Notes: generated from the sequence alone by a model not told the origin. A stretch of DNA of 7,542 bases from an uncultured Faecalibacterium sp. (GCA_934525735.1 CAKSZM010000078.1:1-7542), one strand, 5' to 3'. Shown: positions 1-6,970, counted from the stretch's first letter. Numbers and translations are program-made.

Positions 1-645
1 CCGGCATGGAGCATGATGGCAAAGACCGCCTTCCCGGATCTGGCCAAGAACATCTCCATGACCATGACCCCCATGGTGTTCACCGCCCGCATGATGAAGC
101 AGAAGGACCCCACCGCCCGTATGTGTTTCATCGGCCCCTGCGCCGCCAAGAAGCTGGAAGCTTCCCGCCGCACCGTCCGCTCGGATGTGGACTTCGTGCT
201 GACCTTTGAGGAGCTGGCCGGCATCATCGAAGCCAAGGACATCGACGTGAACATGCTGGAGGTGGACCCCAGCGAGAAGGATCTGGTGGATGCTTCCGCA
301 GCAGGCCGCGGCTTTGCACAGTCCGGCGGTGTGGCCAAGGCCGTTGCCGACAAGATCAAGGAGTGGCACCCGGATATGGATGTCAAGATCGCATCCGCAC
401 AGGGTCTGGCCGAGTGCAAGAAGCTGCTGATGCTGGCCAAGGCCGGCAAGTACAACGGCTACCTGCTGGAAGGCATGGGCTGCCCCGGCGGCTGCATCGG
501 CGGCGCCGGCACCATCGCCGACCCGGCCCGTACGGCTGTCCAGCTGAACAAGTACATCAAGGAAGCTCCCTTCACCGACCCGGAGCAGAACCCCTACATG
601 AGCGAGATCCATGTGCTGAAGGACGACCCCAACTTTGAGGTCTGA
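1..645 (+). CDS. [FeFe] hydrogenase, C-terminal part (5' end outside window)
   Basis: The reading frame is open from base 1 and ends at TGA 643-645, giving 214 visible residues. In an [FeFe] hydrogenase this part carries the H-cluster, where protons are reduced to H2 or H2 is oxidised, usually with ferredoxin in the cytoplasm. The first residues, PAW, fit the tail of the L1 motif (TSCCPAW), whose cysteines would lie just outside the window. L2 is seen as GPCAAKKLEA (bases 133-162, Cys codon 139-141). L3 is seen as EGMGCPGGCIGGAG (469-510, Cys codons 481-483 and 493-495). These supply the remaining H-cluster ligands. The GPCAAKK and EGMGCPGGC variants, in place of MPC and EMACPGGC, point to the group B type of anaerobic Firmicutes, from family knowledge. 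The ATGs at 13 and 16 are internal methionines, not starts. The N-terminal ferredoxin-like domains cannot be seen. A terminator follows 29 bases downstream, so this is the last gene of its transcript. Confidence 0.93.
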   Translation, partial: PAWSMMAKTAFPDLAKNISMTMTPMVFTARMMKQKDPTARMCFIGPCAAKKLEASRRTVRSDVDFVLTFEELAGIIEAKDIDVNMLEVDPSEKDLVDASAAGRGFAQSGGVAKAVADKIKEWHPDMDVKIASAQGLAECKKLLMLAKAGKYNGYLLEGMGCPGGCIGGAGTIADPARTAVQLNKYIKEAPFTDPEQNPYMSEIHVLKDDPNFEV

Positions 646-673
646 TCGCTTCTGAAGCTTTTTTAAATCATCC

Positions 674-709
674 AAAAGCCGCCTTTCCCTGACCGGAACG
701 GCGGCTTTT
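674..709 (+). terminator. Rho-independent terminator after the hydrogenase gene
   Basis: The arms AAAAGCCGCC (674-683) and GGCGGCTTTT (700-709) form a perfect 10-bp stem around a 16-base loop. The right arm ends in a TTTT run. It lies 29 bases past the hydrogenase stop and upstream of the next promoter. Confidence 0.88.
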
Positions 710-772
710 CGCTGATTTTTACACAGAATTTTACGGATGTGAAACATTTTTGTGAAAGCTCCACGAAGCTGG

Positions 773-801
773 TTGACAAGCCGGCATTGCCATGCTATTT
801 T
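773..801 (+). promoter_or_regulatory. Sigma-A-type promoter for the secreted-protein gene
   Basis: TTGACA (773-778) is a perfect -35. It is followed by a 17-base spacer and TATTTT (796-801) as the -10. A TG at 793-794 gives an extended -10 (TGC-TATTTT). Transcription would start near 808, leaving a leader of about 85 bases before the ATG at 893. The -10 sits in a 6-bp inverted repeat (792-806). Confidence 0.72.
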
Positions 802-817
802 AGCATTGACAAACCGG
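773..817 (+). repeat. Promoter-overlapping direct repeat and -10 dyad
   Basis: TTGACAAGCCGG (773-784) recurs as TTGACAAACCGG (806-817), an 11/12 match with starts 33 bases apart, about three helical turns. Between them, ATGCTA (792-797) and TAGCAT (801-806) form a perfect inverted repeat with a 3-base spacer, centred on the -10 hexamer. GCATTG also occurs twice (784-789 and 803-808). This is operator-like geometry. No regulator is identifiable in the window, so the role is an inference. Confidence 0.4.
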
Positions 818-892
818 TTTTTGCCGCCGTTTCCGGCACAAATGCAAAGACCGGCCGGAGCCGCTTTCTGCGGCAGGAAAGGCTGAATCACT

Positions 893-1366
893 ATGACAAG
901 ATCTTATAAACGCTTCTGCGCGGTGTTGCTCTCGCTGATGATGCTGTGCATGATGGCGCTGGGTGCCGGCGCCGCAGCGAACCGCAGCGTGGGCGTGAAA
1001 TTCTGGAAAGAGAAATCCGAGAAAGAGTCCATGGCAAACACCGGCATCGATGACAGCCGGGAAGCCACTGTCACCCGCCAGTCCAACGGCACTTACACGC
1101 TCTCGCTGCCCATCCGGCAGGTGAGCAAAATGGGCGTCACGGGCTATCTGTCCGGGCTGACCATCGGCGATGTGACCTACTCCGGCACCGTTTCCGGCGA
1201 TGTGGCCAAAGACACCGCCGTGCTGACCATCAAGAATCTGCCTGCGTCCATCCTGACCGGCAGCGACACCAATAAGGCGCTGACCGTCACCTGCAACATC
1301 CAGATGGATCTGAGCGTTCTGGGCGAGATCAACACCACCGCCCGGATGTGCATCTGGAACAAATGA
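893..1366 (+). CDS. Small secreted protein of unknown function
   Basis: This encodes 157 residues starting at ATG 893, with an AGGAAAGG ribosome site at 875-882, 10 bases upstream. The N-terminus is a classic Sec signal peptide: a basic start (MTRSYKR), a hydrophobic core at about residues 8-23, and AGA/AAA cleavage options ending near Ala27 or Ala29. The mature part has about 128 residues. It opens with a charged stretch (FWKEKSEKES, 37-46). It then becomes beta-rich with alternating hydrophobic and Thr/Ser/Gly residues, for example NGTYTLSLPI (65-74) and DTAVLTIKNLP (107-117). The only two mature cysteines, Cys134 and Cys153, could form a disulfide. The pattern NGTYTLSLP then a Thr/Val-rich strand then a short LTIKNLP strand recalls immunoglobulin-like NEAT haem-binding domains, but no haem tyrosine pair (YxxxY) is visible, so this is only a hint. 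It has no LPXTG or lipobox, so it is probably released or loosely wall-bound. It has its own promoter and terminator and is therefore monocistronic. Confidence 0.82.
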   Translation: MTRSYKRFCAVLLSLMMLCMMALGAGAAANRSVGVKFWKEKSEKESMANTGIDDSREATVTRQSNGTYTLSLPIRQVSKMGVTGYLSGLTIGDVTYSGTVSGDVAKDTAVLTIKNLPASILTGSDTNKALTVTCNIQMDLSVLGEINTTARMCIWNK

Positions 1367-1372
1367 GTTTTC

Positions 1373-1418
1373 AAAGCAACGAGCGCCGTTCCATTCCGAA
1401 CGGCGCTCGTTGCTTTTT
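1373..1418. terminator. Shared terminator between convergent genes
   Basis: Bases 1373-1391 pair with 1398-1416 in a perfect 19-bp stem with a 6-base loop. The core arms are AGCAACGAGCGCCGTT and AACGGCGCTCGTTGCT. On the plus strand a T run (1414-1418) follows, giving a strong terminator for the secreted-protein gene that ends at 1366. On the minus strand it begins just after the stop of the 1420-1623 gene, but only TTT follows, so termination there is probably weaker. Confidence 0.88.
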
Positions 1419-1419
1419 A

Positions 1420-1623
1420 TCATTCCATGTGCTTTTCTACAAAATCGCCGACCATTTTGTCCAGCTGCAGCACGGCGTTTTCGGCACCCTTCATTACCTT
1501 GCGGGTGGTGCGGCGCAGCTGACGCTGGTTCTGGGTGGCAGCCATCACGCCCACAGCACCCAGCGCGGCACCCGCCGCCATGCCCAGCAGGACCCCGGAG
1601 GACTGGTTGGTTTCGTGTTTCAT
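1420..1623 (-). CDS. Small YtxH-like membrane protein with glycine zipper
   Basis: This encodes 67 residues, with ATG at 1623-1621 and TGA at 1422-1420. A strong GGAAAGGAG ribosome site lies 7-9 bases upstream (complement of about 1632-1640), which fixes the start. A much longer open frame continues upstream on this strand but runs across the pdxK and trmL genes and is a shadow. Residues 10-29 are one hydrophobic segment with glycines exactly every four residues (Gly10, 14, 18, 22), a glycine zipper that favours tight helix packing or oligomers. After it comes a basic patch (RQLRRTTRKVMKG, about 34-46) and an amphipathic helix to the C-terminus (NAVLQLDKMVGDFVEKHME). This layout resembles YtxH-type small proteins of Firmicutes, which begin with a Gly/Ala-rich membrane segment. 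The resemblance is by pattern only. The likely topology is N-terminus out with the basic helix in the cytoplasm. Function is unknown. Confidence 0.8.
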   Translation of the reverse strand: MKHETNQSSGVLLGMAAGAALGAVGVMAATQNQRQLRRTTRKVMKGAENAVLQLDKMVGDFVEKHME

Positions 1624-1660
1624 ACAGAACACTCCTTTCCGTGAAAATCGGTCTACGGCA

Positions 1661-1689
1661 ATAGTATTTCCTGCAAATAATCCGGTATG
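1661..1689 (-). promoter_or_regulatory. Possible minus-strand promoter for the YtxH-like gene
   Basis: On the minus strand TACTAT (complement of 1661-1666) is a good -10 about 40 bases before the start codon. At 17-base spacing the -35 would be CATACC (complement of 1684-1689), which is poor. The placement fits a divergent promoter region shared with pdxK, but the -35 is weak. Confidence 0.3.
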
Positions 1690-1712
1690 CGCTTTTTTTA
1701 TGCAGGATTTTG

Positions 1713-1721
1713 TGGTATACT
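1713..1721 (+). promoter_or_regulatory. Extended -10 promoter for the pdxK-trmL-degV operon
   Basis: TGGTATACT (1713-1721) is a near-consensus extended -10 (TGn-TATACT). At a 17-base spacer the -35 would fall on the T run 1693-1698, a weak match, which is tolerable with an extended -10. A second candidate overlaps just downstream (TGC-TATGAT, 1723-1731). Either would start transcription near 1728-1738 and give a leader of about 45-55 bases. Confidence 0.55.
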
Positions 1722-1766
1722 GTGCTATGATGTTCTGACGGGCCGCCGGCCCGTTTGCATATGGAC

Positions 1767-1773
1767 AAGGAGG
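1767..1773 (+). promoter_or_regulatory. Ribosome binding site deciding the pdxK TTG start
   Basis: AAGGAGG at 1767-1773 is followed after 9 bases by TTG at 1783. The upstream in-frame ATG at 1687 lies before the predicted promoter and has no Shine-Dalgarno site, so TTG 1783 is the credible start. Confidence 0.78.
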
Positions 1774-1782
1774 TTCCCTTAT

Positions 1783-2619
1783 TTGATACATCCTGTTGAA
1801 CCCAAAAAAGTTCTCTGCATCCACGATCTTTCCGGCATCGGGCGCTGCAGTCTGGCCGTGATCCTGCCGGTGCTGTCGGTCATGGGCGTGCAGCCCGTGG
1901 CCCTGCCCACGGTGGTGCTTTCCACCCACACCGGCGGCTTCGGCACGCCGGCCCGGCTGGACGGCAGTGTCTACGGCGGGCAGGCGCTGGAGCATTACCA
2001 TGCGCTGGGTGTGGAGTTTGACTGCATCTATACTGGCTATCTTGGAGGCGAAACGCAGGTGGCGCTGGCAGAAAAGGCCTTTGCCTACTGGCCGGATGCC
2101 AAAAAGGTGGTGGACCCGGTTATGGCCGACAACGGCAAGGCTTATTCCACGGTTACCCCGGCACTCATCGGCCGCATCCGCGGCCTGTGCCGCGCAGCGG
2201 ATCTGATCCTGCCCAACTACACCGAAGCACAGCTTCTGCTGGAGCGGGAGCCGGTCACTGACCCGCTGGAGGATGACGCCGCGCAGGCTCTGGCCGACGA
2301 GCTGACCGCCATCGCCCCCGGCGTGGTGGTCACCGGCCTGCCGCTGGGCAAGTACATCGGCTGCGCGGGTGCAGGCCCGGACCGTTTCCTGGTCAAAAAG
2401 CTGCACATCAGCCGCAGTTTCCCCGGCACCGGCGATATCTACGGCGCTGTGCTCATCGGTTCGCTGCTGCAGGGCAACGCCCTGAGCGCCGCCGCCGACA
2501 ACGCCGCCGAGTTTGTGGCGCTGGCCATCCAGAATACGCCGCCGGAGCAGGATACCCGCTCCGGCGTCTGGTTCGAGCCGCTGCTGCCCCGCCTGTGCCC
2601 TGTGACCTGGGACAACTGA
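1783..2619 (+). CDS. pdxK: Pyridoxal/pyridoxamine kinase (ribokinase superfamily)
   Basis: This encodes 278 residues from TTG 1783, a normal length for the PdxK/PdxY family. The enzyme phosphorylates pyridoxal, pyridoxamine or pyridoxine with ATP in the cytoplasm, the salvage route to the cofactor PLP. Family marks in order are: HDLSGIGRCSL (14-24), the substrate-side N-terminal motif; THTGGF (48-53); DPVMADNGK (111-119); the NYTE motif (145-148); and FPGTGDIYGA (213-222), which holds the anion hole and catalytic Asp218 of the GTGD signature. The N-terminus begins MIHPVEPKKV right before the first conserved strand, which supports the TTG start. It heads an operon: its TGA overlaps the ribosome site of trmL (TGAGGAGG) and only 12 bases separate the two genes. 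It could be named pdxY instead, since sequence alone does not settle whether pyridoxal or pyridoxamine is preferred. Confidence 0.92.
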   Translation: MIHPVEPKKVLCIHDLSGIGRCSLAVILPVLSVMGVQPVALPTVVLSTHTGGFGTPARLDGSVYGGQALEHYHALGVEFDCIYTGYLGGETQVALAEKAFAYWPDAKKVVDPVMADNGKAYSTVTPALIGRIRGLCRAADLILPNYTEAQLLLEREPVTDPLEDDAAQALADELTAIAPGVVVTGLPLGKYIGCAGAGPDRFLVKKLHISRSFPGTGDIYGAVLIGSLLQGNALSAAADNAAEFVALAIQNTPPEQDTRSGVWFEPLLPRLCPVTWDN

Positions 2620-2631
2620 GGAGGTGCGCAG

Positions 2632-3138
2632 ATGAGCGAAAAGCCGACTCTGAACATCGTTCTGGTGGAGCCGCGTATTCCCCAGAACACTGGCAACGTG
2701 GCGCGTACCTGCGCCTGCACGGCCTGCCGGCTGCATCTGGTAGGCCCAATGGGTTTTGCCATCGATGACAAAAAACTCAAACACGCGGGCCTTGATTACT
2801 GGCACTACCTCGATATCAGCTATTACGACGGTCTGGACGAGTTCTTTGCCAAGAACAGCGGCCCCTATTATTACTTCAGCACCAAGGCACCCCGGCGCTA
2901 CACCGATGTGCAGTACCCGGACGGTGCCTATCTGGTGTTCGGGCGGGAGGACGCCGGTCTGCCGGAAGCCCTGCTTGCCGCCAATCAGGAGCACTGCGTC
3001 CGGATGCCCATGCGGGATACCTGCCGCAGTCTGAACCTGTCCAACAGTGTGGCCGTGGGCGTGTACGAAGTGCTGCGCCAGTGGGATTTTCCGGAGCTGC
3101 TGGACCACGGACATTTACGAGACTACGAATGGAAATGA
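2632..3138 (+). CDS. trmL: tRNA (cytidine(34)-2'-O)-methyltransferase TrmL
   Basis: This encodes 168 residues from ATG 2632, with GAGGAGGTG at 2619-2627. It belongs to the SPOUT (knotted) methyltransferases. TrmL uses S-adenosylmethionine to methylate the 2'-OH of the wobble nucleotide (C34 or cmnm5U34) of tRNA-Leu isoacceptors and acts as a homodimer. Visible motifs are: NIVLVEPRIPQNTGNVART (8-26), with the conserved Asn and Arg of SPOUT motif 1; LHLVGPMGFAIDDKKLKHAG (35-54), close to the E. coli protein; LVFGREDAGLP (101-111), motif 2; and RSLNLSNSVAVGVYEVLRQ (132-150), motif 3 in the C-terminal trefoil knot. E. coli TrmL is a few residues shorter and collinear. The gene sits in the middle of the operon, 8 bases before the degV start. 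No residue expected for catalysis appears to be missing. Confidence 0.94.
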   Translation: MSEKPTLNIVLVEPRIPQNTGNVARTCACTACRLHLVGPMGFAIDDKKLKHAGLDYWHYLDISYYDGLDEFFAKNSGPYYYFSTKAPRRYTDVQYPDGAYLVFGREDAGLPEALLAANQEHCVRMPMRDTCRSLNLSNSVAVGVYEVLRQWDFPELLDHGHLRDYEWK

Positions 3139-3146
3139 GGGACATT

Positions 3147-4019
3147 ATGAGCAAGATCGCGATCCTGACTGATTCTTCCTGCGATATCCCGCAGGAGCTG
3201 GCCGAGAAATACGGCATCGACATCATGAGCTTCCACATCCTGCTGGATGATGTGGATTATATCGAGCGTGAGAGCTGCACCAACACTGAGTTCTACGATA
3301 AGATGCGCGAGGCAAAGGGCGTGCCTTCCACCGCCGCCATCACGCCCATCCAGTTCTGTGAAAAATACTGCCAGTATGTGGACGAGGGCTACACCGATGT
3401 GATCCATGTGCCCATCAACAAGTCCGGCTCTTCTACCTACAACAACGCTCTCATGGCGCAGGGCATGCTGCGGGAGGAGCGCCCGGAACACCACCTGAAG
3501 ATCCATCTGCTGGATCCCCACACCTATTCTATGGTGTTCGGCTGGTATCTGTGCGAGATGGCCCGCAAGCTGCAGAACGGCGCCGAGATCAGCCATGTCA
3601 TCCGGGAGTTTGAAAAGCAGATGAACTGCATGGAGATCATTCTCGGACCCTACAGCCTGCGCCAGATGAAAAAGAGCGGCCGCATCTCCGCCGCTGCTGC
3701 CGTTATGGGCGAACTGATGGGCATCCGTCCCATCATCACCCTGATCGACGGCAAGACCAAGGTGGAAGCCAAGGTGCGCGGCGACGAAAAAGTCGTGCCC
3801 GCTATGGTGGAGCTGTGCAAAAAGCGCAGCGAGGGCGTGGAAGATTTTGACTATATGATCGGCCACACCAACATCAGACAGGCCGAAGATCTGGAAAAGG
3901 CCTGCCGCAAGGCCTTCGGCAAGCCGCCGCTGATCGTGTTCGAGCTGGGCGGCGTGGTTTCCGCCAACACCGGCCCCGACACCGTGGCGCTGGTGTACAC
4001 CGGACATCCGAGAGGGTAA
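3147..4019 (+). CDS. DegV-family fatty-acid-binding protein (FakB-like)
   Basis: This encodes 290 residues from ATG 3147, with GAGGG at 3137-3141. In-frame ATGs at 3129 and 3135 overlap the end of trmL and would add residues before the conserved MSKIAILTDS start, so 3147 is preferred. DegV proteins bind a single fatty acid. The FakB members present it to the kinase FakA, which makes acyl phosphate for phospholipid synthesis. Seen here are: TDSSCDIP (8-15), the family's N-terminal signature; PSTAAITP (60-67) in place of the more usual TSQPSP; the SGSSTYNNA loop (93-101), where the carboxylate-binding Ser/Gly lies; KKSGRISAAAAVMGELMGIRP (175-195), matching the GRIS...KP region; and GHTN (239-242) late in the second domain. 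No fakA is in the window, and several DegV paralogues per genome are usual, so the lipid preference and partner are unknown. It is the last gene of the operon, with a terminator 11 bases after the stop. Confidence 0.92.
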   Translation: MSKIAILTDSSCDIPQELAEKYGIDIMSFHILLDDVDYIERESCTNTEFYDKMREAKGVPSTAAITPIQFCEKYCQYVDEGYTDVIHVPINKSGSSTYNNALMAQGMLREERPEHHLKIHLLDPHTYSMVFGWYLCEMARKLQNGAEISHVIREFEKQMNCMEIILGPYSLRQMKKSGRISAAAAVMGELMGIRPIITLIDGKTKVEAKVRGDEKVVPAMVELCKKRSEGVEDFDYMIGHTNIRQAEDLEKACRKAFGKPPLIVFELGGVVSANTGPDTVALVYTGHPRG

Positions 4020-4030
4020 ATATCGTTCAG

Positions 4031-4063
4031 GCAGGCTGCTTTGGCGGCCTGCTTTTTGTTTTT
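4031..4063 (+). terminator. Rho-independent terminator of the pdxK-trmL-degV operon
   Basis: GCAGGCTGC (4031-4039) pairs with GCGGCCTGC (4044-4052), one T-G wobble, around the tetraloop TTTG. TTTTTGTTTTT (4053-4063) follows. It starts 11 bases after the degV stop. Confidence 0.9.
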
Positions 4064-4083
4064 GCGGTCTGTCCCCGCCGGGA

Positions 4084-4101
4084 GCTGCATACACTTGCAG
4101 C
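4084..4101 (+). promoter_or_regulatory. Candidate -10/operator dyad before the carboxypeptidase gene
   Basis: GCTGCA (4084-4089) and TGCAGC (4096-4101) are a perfect inverted repeat flanking TACACT (4090-4095), a plausible -10. The same hexamer is used in the pgi promoter. No good -35 lies at 16-18 bases (GTCTGT at 4067-4072). The gene needs its own start because a terminator lies just upstream, so this is the best candidate, but a weak one. Confidence 0.33.
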
Positions 4102-4130
4102 AAGAGATTTCGCGCGGGGGAGGAAACAGG

Positions 4131-5375
4131 ATGGAACGGAGAAATCTGGCCCTTTTGTGTGCAGGCGTGGTGTGCTTCTGGCTGTTTACGCTGGCTTTCG
4201 GCTCGGCGCAGGGCAGGGGACTGCGGATGACCGCAGCCCAGCCGGAAACAGCTGTCCCGGCGGCGGAAGAGACGGCAGCCCCGGCAACAGCCGCCTGGCC
4301 GGAACTTGCCCTCAATTGCCGCGCGGCCTGCCTCATCGATCAGGACAGCGGCACGGTGCTGTACGAGAAAAACGCCGATGAGAAAATGCCAATTGCATCC
4401 ATCACCAAAGTAATGACCCTGCTGCTGACCTTTGAAGCCGTGCACGACGGGCGGCTGACCCTGGACACGCCGGTGCCGGTGAGCGAACACGCCTACCATA
4501 TGGGCGGCAGTCAGATCTGGCTGGAACCCGGGGAGCGGTTCGCACTGGACGAGATGATCAAGGCCATCTGCGTTTCCTCCGCCAATGACGCCGCGGTGGC
4601 GGTGGCGGAACTGGTGGGCGGAAGCGAACAGGGCTTTGTGCAGCAGATGAACGCCCGCGCCGCCGAACTGGGCATGACCAATACCACTTTTCACAACGCC
4701 TGCGGACTGGACACCGAAGGCCACCTTTCCACGGCCCGGGATGTGGCAATCATGAGCCGTGAGATTCTGACCGCCTGCCCGGAGGTGCTGCACTATACCG
4801 GCATCTGGACGGACACCCTGCGGGGCGGCGCCACCCAGCTGGTGAATACCAACAAGCTGCTGCGCCGCTACAACGGCATCACCGGCCTGAAGACCGGCAC
4901 CACCAGCGGAGCCGGGGTATGCATCAGTGCCAGCGCCACCCGAGACGGACTGAATCTGATCGCGGTGGTGCTGGGTGCGCCTTCCAGTGCGGACCGGTTC
5001 GACGCGGCAACGGCGCTGCTGGACTACGGCTTTTCGGCCTACCGCGCCGCCCCGCTCCCGGCCATGGACGACCGCCCGCTCTTTATAAAGGTAAAAGGCA
5101 GCGCAGAGGAAACAGTCCCGCTGGACTATGCAGCCCTGCCGCAGACGGTGCTTTTGCCGCGGGAGGGCGCTGCTGAGCTGACAGCAGAACTCGAACTGCC
5201 CGAAACGCTGGAAGCGCCGGTGCAGCAGGGGCAGGCCGTGGGCGCGGTGCGCATCCGGGCAGGGGAGACCCTGATGGGCGAGTACGACATCTGCGCGGCG
5301 GCGGACGCCGAAAAAATGGACTTCGGGGCGGCGTTCGGCCTGCTGTGGGGCGCTTTGACCGGGCAGGATGCCTGA
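4131..5375 (+). CDS. D-alanyl-D-alanine carboxypeptidase, DacA type (peptidase S11)
   Basis: This encodes 414 residues from ATG 4131, with a GGGGGAGGA ribosome site at 4116-4124. The open frame begins earlier (4041) but inside the degV terminator. The enzyme acts outside the membrane, removing the last D-Ala from peptidoglycan pentapeptides. This limits cross-linking, and the enzyme is a low-molecular-weight penicillin-binding protein. The N-terminus is a signal peptide or anchor (MERRN then a hydrophobic stretch, 6-26). A Pro/Ala/Glu-rich linker (about 34-56) follows. The catalytic domain shows all three active-site motifs: SITK (Ser90 nucleophile, Lys93), SAN (150-152) and KTG (254-256). 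The C-terminal third (about 315-392) fits the beta-rich PBP5_C domain. The tail MDFGAAFGLLWGAL (396-409) is hydrophobic but short and lacks the usual basic amphipathic membrane anchor. Seven cysteines lie in the exported part (63, 67, 147, 191, 216, 264, 387), one beside the SAN motif. Sporulation paralogues such as DacF or DacB are alternatives that sequence alone cannot exclude. Confidence 0.93.
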   Translation: MERRNLALLCAGVVCFWLFTLAFGSAQGRGLRMTAAQPETAVPAAEETAAPATAAWPELALNCRAACLIDQDSGTVLYEKNADEKMPIASITKVMTLLLTFEAVHDGRLTLDTPVPVSEHAYHMGGSQIWLEPGERFALDEMIKAICVSSANDAAVAVAELVGGSEQGFVQQMNARAAELGMTNTTFHNACGLDTEGHLSTARDVAIMSREILTACPEVLHYTGIWTDTLRGGATQLVNTNKLLRRYNGITGLKTGTTSGAGVCISASATRDGLNLIAVVLGAPSSADRFDAATALLDYGFSAYRAAPLPAMDDRPLFIKVKGSAEETVPLDYAALPQTVLLPREGAAELTAELELPETLEAPVQQGQAVGAVRIRAGETLMGEYDICAAADAEKMDFGAAFGLLWGALTGQDA

Positions 5376-5402
5376 AACCGCGCTTCAGCGTATAAAAGCA
5401 CG

Positions 5403-5433
5403 CATGCAGACGGAGAAACAGTCCGTCTGCATG
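5403..5433 (+). other. Perfect 12-bp hairpin downstream of the carboxypeptidase gene
   Basis: CATGCAGACGGA (5403-5414) and TCCGTCTGCATG (5422-5433) pair perfectly around the 7-base loop GAAACAG. It starts 28 bases after the stop. A terminator would be expected here, but no T run follows on the plus strand (AACAATTCTGG). It may be a 3' end stabiliser or a factor-dependent terminator. On the minus strand it is followed by GCTTTTA, but no minus-strand gene is nearby. Confidence 0.6.
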
Positions 5434-5498
5434 AACAATTCTGGATGAAGAAACAAAAAAACACTATTAAAATTGTATGAAATCCAAGGATTTTGACC

Positions 5499-5527
5499 TT
5501 GACTTTACCCGGAGGGAACGGTACACT
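5499..5527 (+). promoter_or_regulatory. Promoter of pgi
   Basis: TTGACT (5499-5504), a 17-base spacer and TACACT (5522-5527) make a good sigma-A promoter. The -35 is doubled in tandem (TTGACC-TTGACT, 5493-5504). An AT-rich stretch with an A run lies upstream (about 5451-5474), like an UP element. The start would be near 5534, giving a leader of about 57 bases that contains a small GGGG/CCCC hairpin (5550-5562). Confidence 0.62.
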
Positions 5528-5590
5528 TATACCAAGATATTTCCTCGCAGGGGAAAAGCCCCGGCAGATCGTTTGGAGGTTATAATAATA

Positions 5591-6922
<1,332 letters not shown>

Positions 6923-6970
6923 AAAATGATCTCCCGCCGCAAGGCGTGGAAAATACAGGAGGACTGAACT

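Noticed and set aside
800..1768. 322-codon minus-strand open frame opposite the secreted-protein gene
   Set aside because: It runs through the shared terminator and the YtxH-like gene in another frame and has no ribosome site or domain.
1624..3114. Upstream extension of the small minus-strand gene into a 564-residue frame
   Set aside because: The extension is antisense to pdxK and trmL, and the strong ribosome site next to ATG 1623 marks the true start.
3123..4793. 556-codon minus-strand open frame across degV and the carboxypeptidase gene
   Set aside because: It crosses a terminator and two real genes, and the product has no recognisable domain. GC-rich codon bias explains the open frame.
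5406..5447. Short frames inside the 5403-5433 hairpin
   Set aside because: They have no ribosome site and their start codons are buried in the stem.
5445..5480. Possible 11-codon leader peptide [11 protein letters not shown] before pgi
   Set aside because: It lies upstream of the predicted pgi -35, has no Shine-Dalgarno site, and has no run of regulatory codons or linked terminator.
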